Shown: one piece after another, positions 1-9,296 of the stretch
How positions within the stretch are numbered: the first letter of the stretch is position 1
How the letters are laid out: each line of letters starts with the position of its first letter
Assembly: GCA_023512345.1 (NCBI GenBank)
Contig: JAILZT010000005.1
Coordinates: 186,001 to 250,000, forward strand
Direction of reading: 5' to 3'
DNA length: 64,000 nt
Source: Paenibacillus sp.
Lineage (GTDB): Bacteria > Bacillota > Bacilli > Paenibacillales > Paenibacillaceae
Notes under the pieces: model-generated
The model's database searches: none
What the model was told of the DNA's origin: nothing
What the model saw: only the letters and a program-made list of their open reading frames with translations
Translations under genes and position numbers: made by a program

Positions 1-1933
1 AGTATTCGGTATGTGAAAGAGAAATTAGCTTGTACAGATTTTTTTTGCCAATTGCATTAAGCGCATAGATCCCGCAGTGAAAAGGACGAGTATTTGACAA
101 GTCGTTACCCACGTAGTCGTTCAAACGATCAAGTCTTGTCATCCCCTTCAGTTTTTCAGCGTCTCCCAGCAGCCCTGTTAGAATTCCTCCAAGAGCAATA
201 GTGTCATCAATGGCACGGTGATGGCTTTCCAGCAGAACCTTATACTTGTCAGCAAGTGTGTTCAATCTGTGATTTTTCATAGAAGGATACAGCAGCCTTG
301 CCAGTTCAAGAGTATCTAAGGATGGATTAGTCAATTGCGGCAATCCCAACTTAATCAAGGAAGCCTGTATAAACCCCATATCAAAACGTGCATTATGCGC
401 TACAAGAATACTATCTTCGCCAATAAATTCAACAAATTTATGCAGTACTGGCTCTAGATCCGGGGCATCTCTGACCATTTCATCTGTAATATTCGTCAAC
501 TGTTGAATATGATACGGAATCTTTTCATGCGGATTGACGAAGGTAGAATAACGGTCAATTTCCTGACCATCCTGCATTTTGATAGCAGCCAGCTCCGTAA
601 TGTTATTACGAGTTATGGAAAGGCCAGTGGTCTCTATATCAAACACTACATATGTCGCCGTCTTGAGTTCAAGCGGTTGTGCATTCTCGACAATATTCAC
701 AGAGTCATTAACAACATTGGCTTCAACCCCATACAGCATTTTGATCTTGTGCTTGTGTGAGGAATGATTCGCGTCGGGGTAACATTGAACGCCACCATGA
801 TCCGTAACGGCTATAGCAGGATGACCCCATTTGGCAGCCGTTTTGATATAAGCATCGATTGGAGCAACTGCATCCATTGAACTCATAGTTGTATGGAGAT
901 GGAACTCGACACGTTTCTTGGGAGCATTATCCCTACGAGCAGGCGGAGCTTGTACCTCCGACAAATCAGATGGAATCATGACAAGTTCAGGAATCTGCAT
1001 AAAACGATCGAATTCAACACGCCCGCGTGCTCTCACCCATTTCCCGTTAGCAAGTTGGCTCATGATTTTTAAATCTTCTTTATTCTTAGCGAACATCTTC
1101 ATTTGTAGGGAGTCCGTGAAATCCGTCAGGCAGAAAGTAAACAGCGTACTTCCATTCCGAAGTTCCTTGCGGTCCAGCGCAAAAATAGTCCCTTGAATGG
1201 TTATCTTCTTCTCTTCATCCTGAATCTCAACCATTGGCACAGGTGGTTCCTTAATCTCATAGCCTACCTGCAGCTTCACAACTTCATTGCCGTCAATCTC
1301 TTCTGCGGAATCTTCCGATTCTATATTCGTCATCATCTGCTCTATAAATTCGCGTTCTTCCTGCTGCAGCTTTTGCTGGAATTCTTGTTGGAATTCCTCT
1401 ACAACGCCTACGTGGCTTTCTTTTTCAGCAATCTGTATTTTTACTTTAAGGGTGATCCCAAAATATTTCTCATAAAATCTTATAATTGCGCTATCAATGC
1501 CTTTTTTGCGGGCAAGCTCCAATGACGTGGAATCACTCATAATCAGTAAAAGTGTATGATCCTCAAGCTCTTGCGTGGAGCGAGTCAGCCAACCGTTGAC
1601 CGATGGAATTTCCCGCTGTACCCACTCCAAAAACAAACTCCAATATTCTTGCAGAATTTCCGCTCGACTTATTTTTTCATCGTACAGAAACAAAAAGCTT
1701 ACTTTTGCAATATGCTGCAGCTTTTCCCGCATTCTCAGACAAAAAGTACGGTAGGCCTGAGCCGGAACCAAACTTGTCTTAACAATAGCAATATGCCAGT
1801 CACGGTTTTCCCTGCTTATCTCAACACGATCTATATATCCATCCAGGAAATAAGGATCAATAAGCCCTGGCGGAACCTCGCCCTGCTTCATCAGCAGCTC
1901 GAATCTCCGTCTTTTTTCCTCGTTAAGCTCCAT
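1..1933 (-). CDS. polC: DNA polymerase III alpha subunit PolC, 3'-truncated by window edge
   Basis: Replicative, Gram-positive-type DNA polymerase with built-in 3'-5' proofreading. Only the first 644 codons are present; the frame runs off base 1. I translated it from ATG at 1931-1933, preceded by the ribosome-binding site GGTGGGGGGAAGG. A PHP domain begins near 870-911 (EFHLHTTMSSMDA). A DEDDh exonuclease is inserted in it, with DIETTGLS near 619-640, HNARFDMGF near 373-400 and HHRAIDD near 202-222. An exonuclease embedded in the PHP domain is diagnostic of PolC rather than DnaE. The polymerase palm and fingers lie outside the window. The gene follows proS, as in Bacillus subtilis. Confidence 0.96.
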   Translation of the reverse strand, partial: MELNEEKRRRFELLMKQGEVPPGLIDPYFLDGYIDRVEISRENRDWHIAIVKTSLVPAQAYRTFCLRMREKLQHIAKVSFLFLYDEKISRAEILQEYWSLFLEWVQREIPSVNGWLTRSTQELEDHTLLLIMSDSTSLELARKKGIDSAIIRFYEKYFGITLKVKIQIAEKESHVGVVEEFQQEFQQKLQQEEREFIEQMMTNIESEDSAEEIDGNEVVKLQVGYEIKEPPVPMVEIQDEEKKITIQGTIFALDRKELRNGSTLFTFCLTDFTDSLQMKMFAKNKEDLKIMSQLANGKWVRARGRVEFDRFMQIPELVMIPSDLSEVQAPPARRDNAPKKRVEFHLHTTMSSMDAVAPIDAYIKTAAKWGHPAIAVTDHGGVQCYPDANHSSHKHKIKMLYGVEANVVNDSVNIVENAQPLELKTATYVVFDIETTGLSITRNNITELAAIKMQDGQEIDRYSTFVNPHEKIPYHIQQLTNITDEMVRDAPDLEPVLHKFVEFIGEDSILVAHNARFDMGFIQASLIKLGLPQLTNPSLDTLELARLLYPSMKNHRLNTLADKYKVLLESHHRAIDDTIALGGILTGLLGDAEKLKGMTRLDRLNDYVGNDLSNTRPFHCGIYALNAIGKKNLYKLISLSHTEY

Positions 1934-1982
1934 GCCTTCCCCCCACCTTTAATCCTTCACATAGCAAGGCTTATCCGAATCT

Positions 1983-2052
1983 AAAAATCAAAAGCTTCCG
2001 GGTCAAAAAGCATTGGGTTCTTTCGGCCCGCCGACTCCTTTTGCCAGAAGCT
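1983..2052 (-). terminator. Hairpin with T tract between proS and polC
   Basis: On the minus strand AGCTTCTGG (2052-2044) pairs with CCGGAAGCT (2001-1993), with one G-U pair. The stem continues inward through CAAAAG/CTTTTTG and is followed by a TTTGATTTTT run. It looks like an intrinsic terminator or attenuator after proS, ending only about 50 nt before the polC start codon. Confidence 0.6.
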
Positions 2053-2095
2053 AAATTTAGGTAAATAAAGGTACAATACTTATTTCGTATATCTA

Positions 2096-3547
2096 TTAAT
2101 AGGCTTTAGCAAAAACAACGGTATGCTGAGCTGGTTTGCCGCAGCAGATGCAGATATCCTTCGTTTCGGCTGGGTTAAACGGAATATTACGGCTGGTAGC
2201 ACCGGTCTCTTCTTTAACCTTAGATTCACATTCCTCAGATCCGCACCAGCCTGCTAGAGCGAAACCACGTTTTTCCTCCATTGAAGCCTTCATCTCATCC
2301 AGTGTGTCTACGGAATAGAAATGATCCTCACGGAATTTCAGAGCACGTTCGAACATTTCGTTGTGCACTTGCTCCAGCATAGCTTGTACTTCTTCTACAA
2401 GATTGTCCTGTTGCACGATTTTCTTCTCACCAGAAATACGAGATACAAGAACGCAGACACCGTTCTCCATATCGCGAGGCCCAAGCTCAAGGCGAATCGG
2501 TACACCGCGCATTTCATATTCGTTGAACTTCCAGCCTGGAGTTACATCTGCACGATCATCCACTTTCACACGGATACCTGCTTTCTTCAACTCGCGGAAC
2601 AATTCATCTGTCCGTCCAATAACTGCTTCACGTGTCTTAGGCGGGCCAATAGGAATCATAATTACTTGAGTTGGTGCTACCTTAGGTGGCAGGGCCAGTC
2701 CACGGTCATCACCGTGCACCATGATCAGGGAACCAATCAAACGGGTACTCGTACCCCATGAAGTGGTGTGTACATATTCTAGCACGTTATCCCGACTTAG
2801 ATATTGTATATCAAAAGCGACCGCAAATTTAGTGCCTAAATAATGGGAGGTACCTGCCTGAACAGCTTTACCGTCCTTCATCATGGCTTCGATAGAGTAG
2901 GTATCTACAGCTCCCGCGAATCTCTCGGAAGGTGTCTTCTGGCCGGTAATTACCGGAATTGCCAAATATCCTTCTACAAAATCACGGTAGGTTTCAAGCA
3001 TCTGCATGGTCTCTTCACGGGCTTCGGTCTCATTTTCATGTGCGGTATGACCTTCCTGCCAGAGGAATTCACTAGTACGGATGAACGGAAGGGTCCGTTT
3101 TTCCCAGCGTACAACATTTGCCCACTGATTAATAAGCACTGGCAAATCGCGGTAGGATTGAATCCATTTGGAGTACATGTGACCAATCATAGTTTCAGAG
3201 GTTGGACGAATAGCAAGACGCTCTTCGAGCTTATCGCCACCCGCTTCGGTTACCCATGGAAGCTCTGGATTAAAGCCCTCAATATGATCCTTCTCTTTTT
3301 GGAAAAAGCTTTCTGGAATAAACAAAGGGAAATAAGCATTTCTGTGTCCAGTCGCTTTGAAGCGGCGGTTCATTTCCTCTTGAATATGCTCCCAGATCTC
3401 AAAGCCGTCCGGTTTGAACACAATACAACCCCGAACTGGAGAATAATCCATCAGATCGGCTTTTTTAATAACATCAATATACCAACGTGAGAAATCTTCA
3501 CCCTGAGGCGTAATTTCCGTAACGAACTGTTTGTTGTTGTTAGACAT
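2096..3547 (-). CDS. proS: Prolyl-tRNA synthetase, short archaeal/eukaryal-like type
   Basis: Class II aminoacyl-tRNA synthetase charging tRNA-Pro with proline in the cytoplasm. At 483 residues it is much shorter than the roughly 565-residue bacterial form, because the editing (INS) domain between motifs 2 and 3 is absent. The sequence matches the archaeal/eukaryal-like class (ProS type 3): an FPLFIPES-like stretch near residue 60, RPTSETMI near 114, an anticodon-binding domain with VIMIPIGPP near 300, and a cysteine-bearing C-terminal domain ending CICCGKPAQHTVVFAKAY. It starts at ATG 3547 behind GGGAGGAA. It lies between rseP and polC, the position held by the long form in B. subtilis. Confidence 0.95.
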   Translation of the reverse strand: MSNNNKQFVTEITPQGEDFSRWYIDVIKKADLMDYSPVRGCIVFKPDGFEIWEHIQEEMNRRFKATGHRNAYFPLFIPESFFQKEKDHIEGFNPELPWVTEAGGDKLEERLAIRPTSETMIGHMYSKWIQSYRDLPVLINQWANVVRWEKRTLPFIRTSEFLWQEGHTAHENETEAREETMQMLETYRDFVEGYLAIPVITGQKTPSERFAGAVDTYSIEAMMKDGKAVQAGTSHYLGTKFAVAFDIQYLSRDNVLEYVHTTSWGTSTRLIGSLIMVHGDDRGLALPPKVAPTQVIMIPIGPPKTREAVIGRTDELFRELKKAGIRVKVDDRADVTPGWKFNEYEMRGVPIRLELGPRDMENGVCVLVSRISGEKKIVQQDNLVEEVQAMLEQVHNEMFERALKFREDHFYSVDTLDEMKASMEEKRGFALAGWCGSEECESKVKEETGATSRNIPFNPAETKDICICCGKPAQHTVVFAKAY

Positions 3548-3580
3548 GTAATGGACTTCCTCCCGTAAATAAAAGCAAAA

Positions 3581-4855
3581 TTAACCGCTAATAAGGCGCA
3601 AAATATCGTTATAAGTTACAGCTATCATAAGCAGGAACAGCATCGCAAAGCCTACAAAATGCACCATGCCTTCACGACTTGGATCTACAGGCTTACCGCG
3701 AAGTGCTTCAACACCTAGGAATACCAACCGACTTCCATCAAGCGCTGGAATCGGCAGCAAGTTAAAGATTCCTAGATACAAGCTCAAAATTGCAGCCCAA
3801 TAGGTAAGGTATTCAATACCTTGCTTAGCAATCTGACCTGTCATTTCAAAGGTTCGTACCGGACCTCCGATATCGTCCATATTGAACTGATTAATCAGCT
3901 GCTTAAAGCCCAGAAATATAGCTTTCGTCGTACTGACCATAGCTGTACCAGATCCTGTAATGGTTTCACCGATCGATGCTTTTCGACTTGGCAGTTGAGG
4001 AGTTATACCCACTTTCCCGCCTTCTTGACCTTCCATGGCACGAGGTGTCAAAGAAAATTCAATTGTCTGTTCATCTCTAACTATGGACCATTTCATGACC
4101 TTCCCTTTGGATTCAGAGGTCATCGAAATCATTTTTTGGTAATCCGCACCTATCTTCTCACCGTTTATAGACTCTATAATATCCCCTTCTTGCAAACCAG
4201 CTTCGTCAGCAGGCATATTAGGGGAAACATCACCTATCTTAACATAAGTCGGATTTTCTAACGGAATCCCAACCATTTGCAAATGAATCGCGAACAAAAC
4301 AAAGGCAAGCAGGAAGTTCATAACCGGTCCAGCAAATATTGCAATTGCACGTTGACTTACCGTTTTACTGCCGAACTGACGATCCTTGGGAGCAATCTGA
4401 GTCTGTTGCCCTCCCCGGATAAGCATCGCTTGTGGATGAACCTCATAAGTAGTAACATCTCCATCCACATCAAGCCTGATCTGTAAGTTATTCTCCAGAT
4501 CCGTATATTGGGCCTCACCACGGATAACATTTCTGCGGGTATCAAGTCCATCCAGATAGATATTCTTCACTTTGTTATCTTGTCCGAGCCTCACCGCTAT
4601 GGTCTGTCCCGCCCCAATCTCGATCATTTCAGGATCTTCACCGGCCATCCGTGCATAACCGCCAAAAGGCAGCAGCCGCAATGTAAACTGTGTTTCATTG
4701 CGTTTATAGGAAAACAGTTTCGGGCCGAAACCGATAGCAAATTCTCTTACCAATATACCGGCACGTTTGGCAAAATAATAATGTCCCCATTCATGGACAG
4801 TCACTAGGACAAAAAACATGAGCACCGTTAAAAACACGACCTGAACCATTTCCAA
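3581..4855 (-). CDS. rseP: Site-2 intramembrane zinc metalloprotease RseP/RasP
   Basis: Membrane-embedded zinc protease that in Bacillus (RasP) cleaves anti-sigma factors and remnant signal peptides. It has 424 residues. The HEWGH zinc site (H21, E22, H25) sits in the first membrane segment. A soluble region with a PDZ domain follows (about residues 200-270, GDIIESINGEKI). Near the C-terminus is the LLPIPALDG motif that supplies the third zinc ligand, then two hydrophobic segments. The start is TTG at 4853-4855, with AGGGGGA about 10 nt upstream; an ATG two codons later is spaced less well. It lies between dxr and proS, as in Bacillus. Confidence 0.95.
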   Translation of the reverse strand: MEMVQVVFLTVLMFFVLVTVHEWGHYYFAKRAGILVREFAIGFGPKLFSYKRNETQFTLRLLPFGGYARMAGEDPEMIEIGAGQTIAVRLGQDNKVKNIYLDGLDTRRNVIRGEAQYTDLENNLQIRLDVDGDVTTYEVHPQAMLIRGGQQTQIAPKDRQFGSKTVSQRAIAIFAGPVMNFLLAFVLFAIHLQMVGIPLENPTYVKIGDVSPNMPADEAGLQEGDIIESINGEKIGADYQKMISMTSESKGKVMKWSIVRDEQTIEFSLTPRAMEGQEGGKVGITPQLPSRKASIGETITGSGTAMVSTTKAIFLGFKQLINQFNMDDIGGPVRTFEMTGQIAKQGIEYLTYWAAILSLYLGIFNLLPIPALDGSRLVFLGVEALRGKPVDPSREGMVHFVGFAMLFLLMIAVTYNDILRLISG

Positions 4856-4988
4856 AGTGTAACATCCCCCTTTAGGTGTAAGACCGAAGTATGTCCTCTT
4901 AATTTATCATTATTCTCCGATCAGGCACAAGAGAATCAACAGTCCAAACCTATTTTTAGGGTCAAACAGGTATTTTAACCAAAAATCG

Positions 4989-6128
4989 TTATAAGCTAGC
5001 GGCAATTTCCCGAACCGTTCGGTCACAATGCTGTATCTGTTCTAAATCGGGATTGATCTCATTATTATGACTTTGGAGAACTTCCTCTATGATCTCTTCG
5101 ATCCGCAGGAATGAAATTTCAGATTTCAGAAATCTACTAACTGCAATTTCATTCGCTGCATTGAACGCAGTAGTAGCCGTCCCTCCAGCCTTCCCACATT
5201 CTATAGCCAGTCTAAGTGCGGGAAAACGTTCGTAATCCATCTCGCGGAACGTGAGGCTTCCCACAGCAGCAAGTGACAGGGGCTTCGCTGGTGAAGTCCA
5301 TCGCTGCGGATAGGTTAGCGCATATTGAATCGGCACCCTCATATCTGGACTGCCTAGCTGAGCGATAATGCTGCTGTCGCGATACTCAACGTAGGAATGG
5401 ATAATACTCTCAGGATGCAGTATTACATTAATCTGTTCATAAGACAGTCCAAACAGCCAGTGAGCTTCAATCACTTCAAGACCCTTATTCACCATTGTAG
5501 CTGAGTCGATCGTGATTTTGGAGCCCATCGTCCAGTTCGGATGTCGAAGCGCATCCTCAACCGTAACATTTTTAAGCTGCTCCCGACTGTAATCCCGAAA
5601 AGAACCACCCGATGCAGTTAATGTTATTCCGGTAACATCCTCACGATTTTCTCCATTCAAACACTGAAAAATAGCAGAATGCTCACTATCTATAGGAAGT
5701 ATTGAAACTCCTTTACGTGCAGCTAGCTTTGTTACCAAATGTCCAGCTGTTACAAGTGTCTCCTTGTTAGCTAAGCCAATATGCTTGCCAGCTTCTATAG
5801 CAGCAAGTGTTGATTGCAGCCCAACGCTGCCCATCACTGCTGTTACAACCGTGTGGGCGTCACCGCCAGCAGCAATTTCTACTAGACCTTCATTCCCGCT
5901 AAAAAGCTCCACACCGAGTGGAAGGCTGGATCTTATCTCATCAGCCAACTGTGGTGTAGCCACAGAGACTCTTCGAGGTTTGAAACGTTTGATCTGCTCC
6001 AGCAATAGACCGATATTGCTTCCCGCCGCCAAACCGTCAACTTCGAAAGCTTCCGGGTGCGTGGCTACAACATCTAGAGTCTGTGTGCCAACCGAACCCG
6101 TAGATCCGAGAACACTGATTTTTTTCAC
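4989..6128 (-). CDS. dxr: 1-deoxy-D-xylulose 5-phosphate reductoisomerase
   Basis: Second enzyme of the MEP isoprenoid pathway: NADPH-dependent conversion of DXP to 2-C-methyl-D-erythritol 4-phosphate. It has 379 residues, the normal length. The N-terminal NADPH-binding loop GSTGSVGTQ lies at residues 8-16. Metal and substrate motifs are DSEHSAIFQCL (about 145-155), ASGGSF (about 176) and MVNKGLEVIEAHWLF (about 210-225). The start codon is GTG (6126-6128). It is packed between cdsA and rseP, linking isoprenoid supply to undecaprenyl phosphate and phospholipid synthesis by its neighbours uppS and cdsA. Confidence 0.97.
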   Translation of the reverse strand: MKKISVLGSTGSVGTQTLDVVATHPEAFEVDGLAAGSNIGLLLEQIKRFKPRRVSVATPQLADEIRSSLPLGVELFSGNEGLVEIAAGGDAHTVVTAVMGSVGLQSTLAAIEAGKHIGLANKETLVTAGHLVTKLAARKGVSILPIDSEHSAIFQCLNGENREDVTGITLTASGGSFRDYSREQLKNVTVEDALRHPNWTMGSKITIDSATMVNKGLEVIEAHWLFGLSYEQINVILHPESIIHSYVEYRDSSIIAQLGSPDMRVPIQYALTYPQRWTSPAKPLSLAAVGSLTFREMDYERFPALRLAIECGKAGGTATTAFNAANEIAVSRFLKSEISFLRIEEIIEEVLQSHNNEINPDLEQIQHCDRTVREIAASL

Positions 6129-6148
6129 AGGTGCACCTACTTCCTCCG

Positions 6149-6952
6149 TTAATAGTAAGGCATGAGCATAATAATATGTACGAACGGAAATACGATAATC
6201 CAGCTGTCACAGCGATCAAGAATACCGCCATGCCCAGGCAGCAAGGAACCGGAGTCTTTAATGCCGTATATCCGTTTATAGGCTGATTGAACAAGATCTC
6301 CAAGCTGACCCACGCATGCACACGAAAGGCCAATTAGTAAGGCCCGGCCAATGGACAGCAGATCAGGAACGATAATAGCAAAAATTACAGATATGACCAT
6401 GGAGATAAGCACTCCGCCTACAGCCCCCTCAACCGTTTTGTTAGGGCTGATAGCAGGCCAAAGCTTGTTCTTTCCTAGTTTTCTACCTACAAAATAAGCT
6501 CCAGCATCACTACCCCATATACAGGATAAGAGCAAGAAAGTCCACATAAGTCCGTATCCATCATTCGAAGAACGGGACAATGCCATATAAGAAAAACCCA
6601 ATCCGATATATAAAATACCGATAAAAAGTAGTGCGATGCTGCGAATATCCATTTTGTTCTTGGTAAACACTGTGATTAATAGATACAAGAATAGGAACAG
6701 CCATATCACACGTTCCAAAGACATTGGTTCAGTGAGACCGAGTAAATTCCATGGAGTCATGATATAAAGAATTCCAAAATACCCTAAAATAGCAGTCTTG
6801 CTAAAAGAGGGTGTACCCGTCATTTTAACAAACTCATAATATCCGATTAGAGCCATAACGGTCAGCAAAAGCTGATACCACCAGCCTCCAAGCAAGCATA
6901 AACCTAAAAACAAAACTCCGGCCACTATGCCGGTTATTAAACGTTGCTTCAA
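6149..6952 (-). CDS. cdsA: Phosphatidate cytidylyltransferase CdsA
   Basis: Integral membrane enzyme making CDP-diacylglycerol from CTP and phosphatidate for phospholipid synthesis. It has 267 residues with about eight hydrophobic segments. The family signature is at the C-terminus: SAYKRIYGIKDSGSLLPGHG followed by GILDRCDS. The start is TTG (6950-6952) with AGGAGA nine nucleotides upstream. It lies 21 nt downstream of uppS in the conserved uppS-cdsA-dxr order. Confidence 0.96.
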   Translation of the reverse strand: MKQRLITGIVAGVLFLGLCLLGGWWYQLLLTVMALIGYYEFVKMTGTPSFSKTAILGYFGILYIMTPWNLLGLTEPMSLERVIWLFLFLYLLITVFTKNKMDIRSIALLFIGILYIGLGFSYMALSRSSNDGYGLMWTFLLLSCIWGSDAGAYFVGRKLGKNKLWPAISPNKTVEGAVGGVLISMVISVIFAIIVPDLLSIGRALLIGLSCACVGQLGDLVQSAYKRIYGIKDSGSLLPGHGGILDRCDSWIIVFPFVHIIMLMPYY

Positions 6953-6973
6953 AGGCTTCCATCTCCTATCAAG

Positions 6974-7741
6974 CTACTTCAGACCACCGTAACGGCGAGA
7001 GCGGCGTTGGTATTCAGCCACAGCCTCCAGTAAATGCTCTTTGTTGAATTCCGGCCAATACACATCCGTAAACCACAGTTCGCTATATGCAAGCTGCCAC
7101 AGCATAAAATTACTAAGCCGCATTTCTCCACTTGTCCGGATAAGCAGATCAGGGTTAGGGAGCCCTGCGGATAATAGTCGACTATCAATTAGTTCCGCTG
7201 TAATTTGATCTGGAGTCAGCAGGCCAGCTTGAATATCCTCCCCCATATGACGCATGCAATCTTCTATCTCTTTGCGAGCACCATAATTCAAAGCAAAATT
7301 CAGAATCAGTCCAGTGTTGTTTTTCGTACGGGATACTGCTTCTTCCATAGCTCTGCGTGTAAACGAAGGGAGGGCATCAGGATCACCCATCATTCTGACC
7401 TGTACGTTCTTGGCAATTAAATCGTCAAGTTCCAGTGCCAAAAACTCCTCCGGTAGACGCATGAGGAAATCGACCTCTTCCTTCGGACGCGTCCAATTTT
7501 CGGTCGAAAATGCGTACATGGTTAGGTATTGAATACCCAGCTCATCTGCTGCTATAGTTGCGCGTTTTACCGCCTTCATTCCATTCTGATGACCTACAAT
7601 GCGCGGGAGTCCACGACGCTTGGCCCAGCGTCCGTTGCCGTCCATAATAATCGCTACATGAAGGGGAATATTATCCGGTGATATCTCGACCGGCTTCTGC
7701 CGTTCTTCCCGGTTCAGCCAAGATTGAACCCGTTTAATCAT
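6974..7741 (-). CDS. uppS: Undecaprenyl diphosphate synthase (cis-prenyltransferase)
   Basis: Adds isopentenyl units in cis to farnesyl diphosphate, giving the C55 carrier lipid for peptidoglycan and teichoic acid. Motifs are HVAIIMDGNGRWAKRRG, with the catalytic Asp in MDGNGRW; the WTRPKEEV region; and IRTSGEMRLSNF near the C-terminus. I start at ATG 7739-7741, which has GGAGG eight nucleotides upstream, giving 255 residues. An in-frame TTG at 7777 would add 12 residues, but it abuts a terminator hairpin and has no good ribosome site. Confidence 0.95.
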   Translation of the reverse strand: MIKRVQSWLNREERQKPVEISPDNIPLHVAIIMDGNGRWAKRRGLPRIVGHQNGMKAVKRATIAADELGIQYLTMYAFSTENWTRPKEEVDFLMRLPEEFLALELDDLIAKNVQVRMMGDPDALPSFTRRAMEEAVSRTKNNTGLILNFALNYGARKEIEDCMRHMGEDIQAGLLTPDQITAELIDSRLLSAGLPNPDLLIRTSGEMRLSNFMLWQLAYSELWFTDVYWPEFNKEHLLEAVAEYQRRSRRYGGLK

Positions 7742-7774
7742 TTCGGTTTCCTCCAAGCTCTTATTAGAAAGAGA

Positions 7775-7802
7775 CAAACCCCACCATAAACGGAGGGGCT
7801 TT
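7775..7802 (-). terminator. Intrinsic terminator after frr
   Basis: On the minus strand AAAGCCCC-T-CC pairs with GG-T-GGGGTTT around the loop GTTTAT, with one mismatch and one G-U pair. TTTGTCTCTTTCT follows. The hairpin separates pyrH-frr from uppS and the genes after it. Confidence 0.6.
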
Positions 7803-7818
7803 TAGTCTCTTGAATTCT

Positions 7819-8373
7819 TTATACTTCCATAATTTCTTTTTCTTTAGCTAAGAGCACCTTGTCGACTTCAGCAATAAATTTATCTGTAGTCTTTTGAATT
7901 TCTTCTTGATGGCCACGGGATTCATCCTCCGAAATACCGTTTTTCTCCATCTTCTTAATGTCGTCGTTAGCATCGCGACGAATATTGCGGATAGCTACCT
8001 TCGCCTCTTCACCAAATCTCTTCGTGAATTTCACCAGCTCAGTACGACGCTCTTCCGTAAGTGGAGGAATGGATAGACGGATGGTAGAACCATCATTTGC
8101 AGGGGTTAGCCCAAGATCAGACTTCATAATTGCTCGTTCGATGTCCGATACCGATGTTTTATCCCATGGCTGAATCAACAAAGTCCGTGAATCAGGTGTG
8201 TTCACATTGGCAAGCTGACTAATAGGGGTAGGTGAACCGTAATATTCAACCTGAATGCGATCGAGTAGTGACACTGATGCGCGTCCAGCCCGCAAAGAAG
8301 CCAAGTCACGCTTCAGCGACAAAATCGCTTTTTCCATGCGTTCTTCGGCATTTTTCTTGACCGATTGTGGCAT
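7819..8373 (-). CDS. frr: Ribosome recycling factor
   Basis: Splits the post-termination ribosome together with EF-G. It has 184 residues, the usual length. It shows the long three-helix bundle family pattern: [13 protein letters not shown] near residues 24-36, [16 protein letters not shown] near 60-75, and [13 protein letters not shown] near 130-145. The ATG overlaps the pyrH stop by one base (TAATG), so the two are probably translationally coupled. Confidence 0.97.
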   Translation of the reverse strand: MPQSVKKNAEERMEKAILSLKRDLASLRAGRASVSLLDRIQVEYYGSPTPISQLANVNTPDSRTLLIQPWDKTSVSDIERAIMKSDLGLTPANDGSTIRLSIPPLTEERRTELVKFTKRFGEEAKVAIRNIRRDANDDIKKMEKNGISEDESRGHQEEIQKTTDKFIAEVDKVLLAKEKEIMEV

Positions 8374-9101
8374 TAATCTACACTCCCTTTAATAATCGTT
8401 CCGATCTTCTCACCTAGGACAACGCGTTTGATATTACCTTGTTCAGTAATGGCAAACACAATAAGGGGAATATTATTATCCATACAGAGTGAAGATGCGG
8501 TGGAATCCATTACACCTAGATTCTTGTTTAGCATATCCATGTAGGTTAGCTGTTCAAACTTCTCGGCAGTACTATCCTTGAAAGGATCTGCTGAATATAC
8601 GCCATCTACTTTATTCTTAGCCATCAGGATGACTTCTGCTTCAATCTCAGCTGCTCGGAGCGCTGCTGTAGTATCTGTAGAGAAGAACGGGTTACCCGTA
8701 CCCGCTGCAAAAATCACTACACGGCCTTTCTCCAAGTGACGAATGGCACGGCGACGAATATAAGGCTCAGCAATTTGCTGCATGGAGATAGATGATTGTA
8801 CCCGTGTAGGCACATCGATCTGTTCCAAAGCATCCTGCAATGCCAACGAGTTCATTACGGTTGCCAACATTCCCATGTAATCTGCAGTAGCACGATCTAT
8901 ACCGCTAGCACTGCCTGCAATGCCACGCCAGATGTTGCCTCCGCCACAAACGATTGAAACTTGCACCCCTAATTCCACAACTTCCTTCACTTGCTCCGCG
9001 ATGGAAATAATCGTATCGGCATCAATACCGTATCCGTTTTGTCCCGCAAGCGACTCACCACTAACCTTTAGGACTACTCTCTTAAATACCGGCTGTTCCA
9101 A
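8373..9101 (-). CDS. pyrH: UMP kinase
   Basis: Phosphorylates UMP to UDP in pyrimidine nucleotide synthesis; a hexameric amino-acid-kinase-fold enzyme. Motifs are [14 protein letters not shown] at the N-terminus, CGGGNIWRG in the UMP/GTP region and [14 protein letters not shown] near residue 140. I start at TTG 9099-9101 (protein [12 protein letters not shown]...), which aligns with the Bacillus N-terminus and has GAGG upstream. A TTG at 9122 in the same frame would add seven residues. It overlaps frr by one base. Confidence 0.95.
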   Translation of the reverse strand: MEQPVFKRVVLKVSGESLAGQNGYGIDADTIISIAEQVKEVVELGVQVSIVCGGGNIWRGIAGSASGIDRATADYMGMLATVMNSLALQDALEQIDVPTRVQSSISMQQIAEPYIRRRAIRHLEKGRVVIFAAGTGNPFFSTDTTAALRAAEIEAEVILMAKNKVDGVYSADPFKDSTAEKFEQLTYMDMLNKNLGVMDSTASSLCMDNNIPLIVFAITEQGNIKRVVLGEKIGTIIKGSVD

Positions 9102-9213
9102 ATGTTTACCCTCACTTTGCAATGGAGCCTCAACGCCCCCAGGTTAACCCTTCTCCTAATACCTTCAGGAACAGTACTAGGAAAAAGGGTGTGTTCATAT
9201 ATATCCTTTGTTT

Positions 9214-9247
9214 ATAAAAGACGGAACACTACGTGCACGTGTTCCGT
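9214..9247 (-). terminator. Terminator between tsf and pyrH
   Basis: CGGAACAC and GTGTTCCG form an 8-bp stem around TACGTGCAC. T-rich runs lie on both sides (TCTTTTATA on the minus strand, GTTTTTTTA on the plus), so it could work in either direction. Its likely role is ending rpsB-tsf transcription. Confidence 0.75.
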
Positions 9248-9296
9248 TTTTTTATATCCGTATTTATTAGTTTCCCATTGCTTGTGCAAGGACAAC

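Noticed and set aside
2843..3490. Plus-strand frame of 215 codons opposite proS
   Set aside because: It lies fully antisense to a conserved synthetase gene; composition is unlike a real protein.
3548..3580. T-box leader for proS
   Set aside because: Only 33 nt separate rseP and proS, too short for a T-box; none was seen further upstream.
7742..7777. TTG at 7777 as the uppS start
   Set aside because: It abuts the frr terminator stem; the internal ATG has a well-spaced GGAGG.
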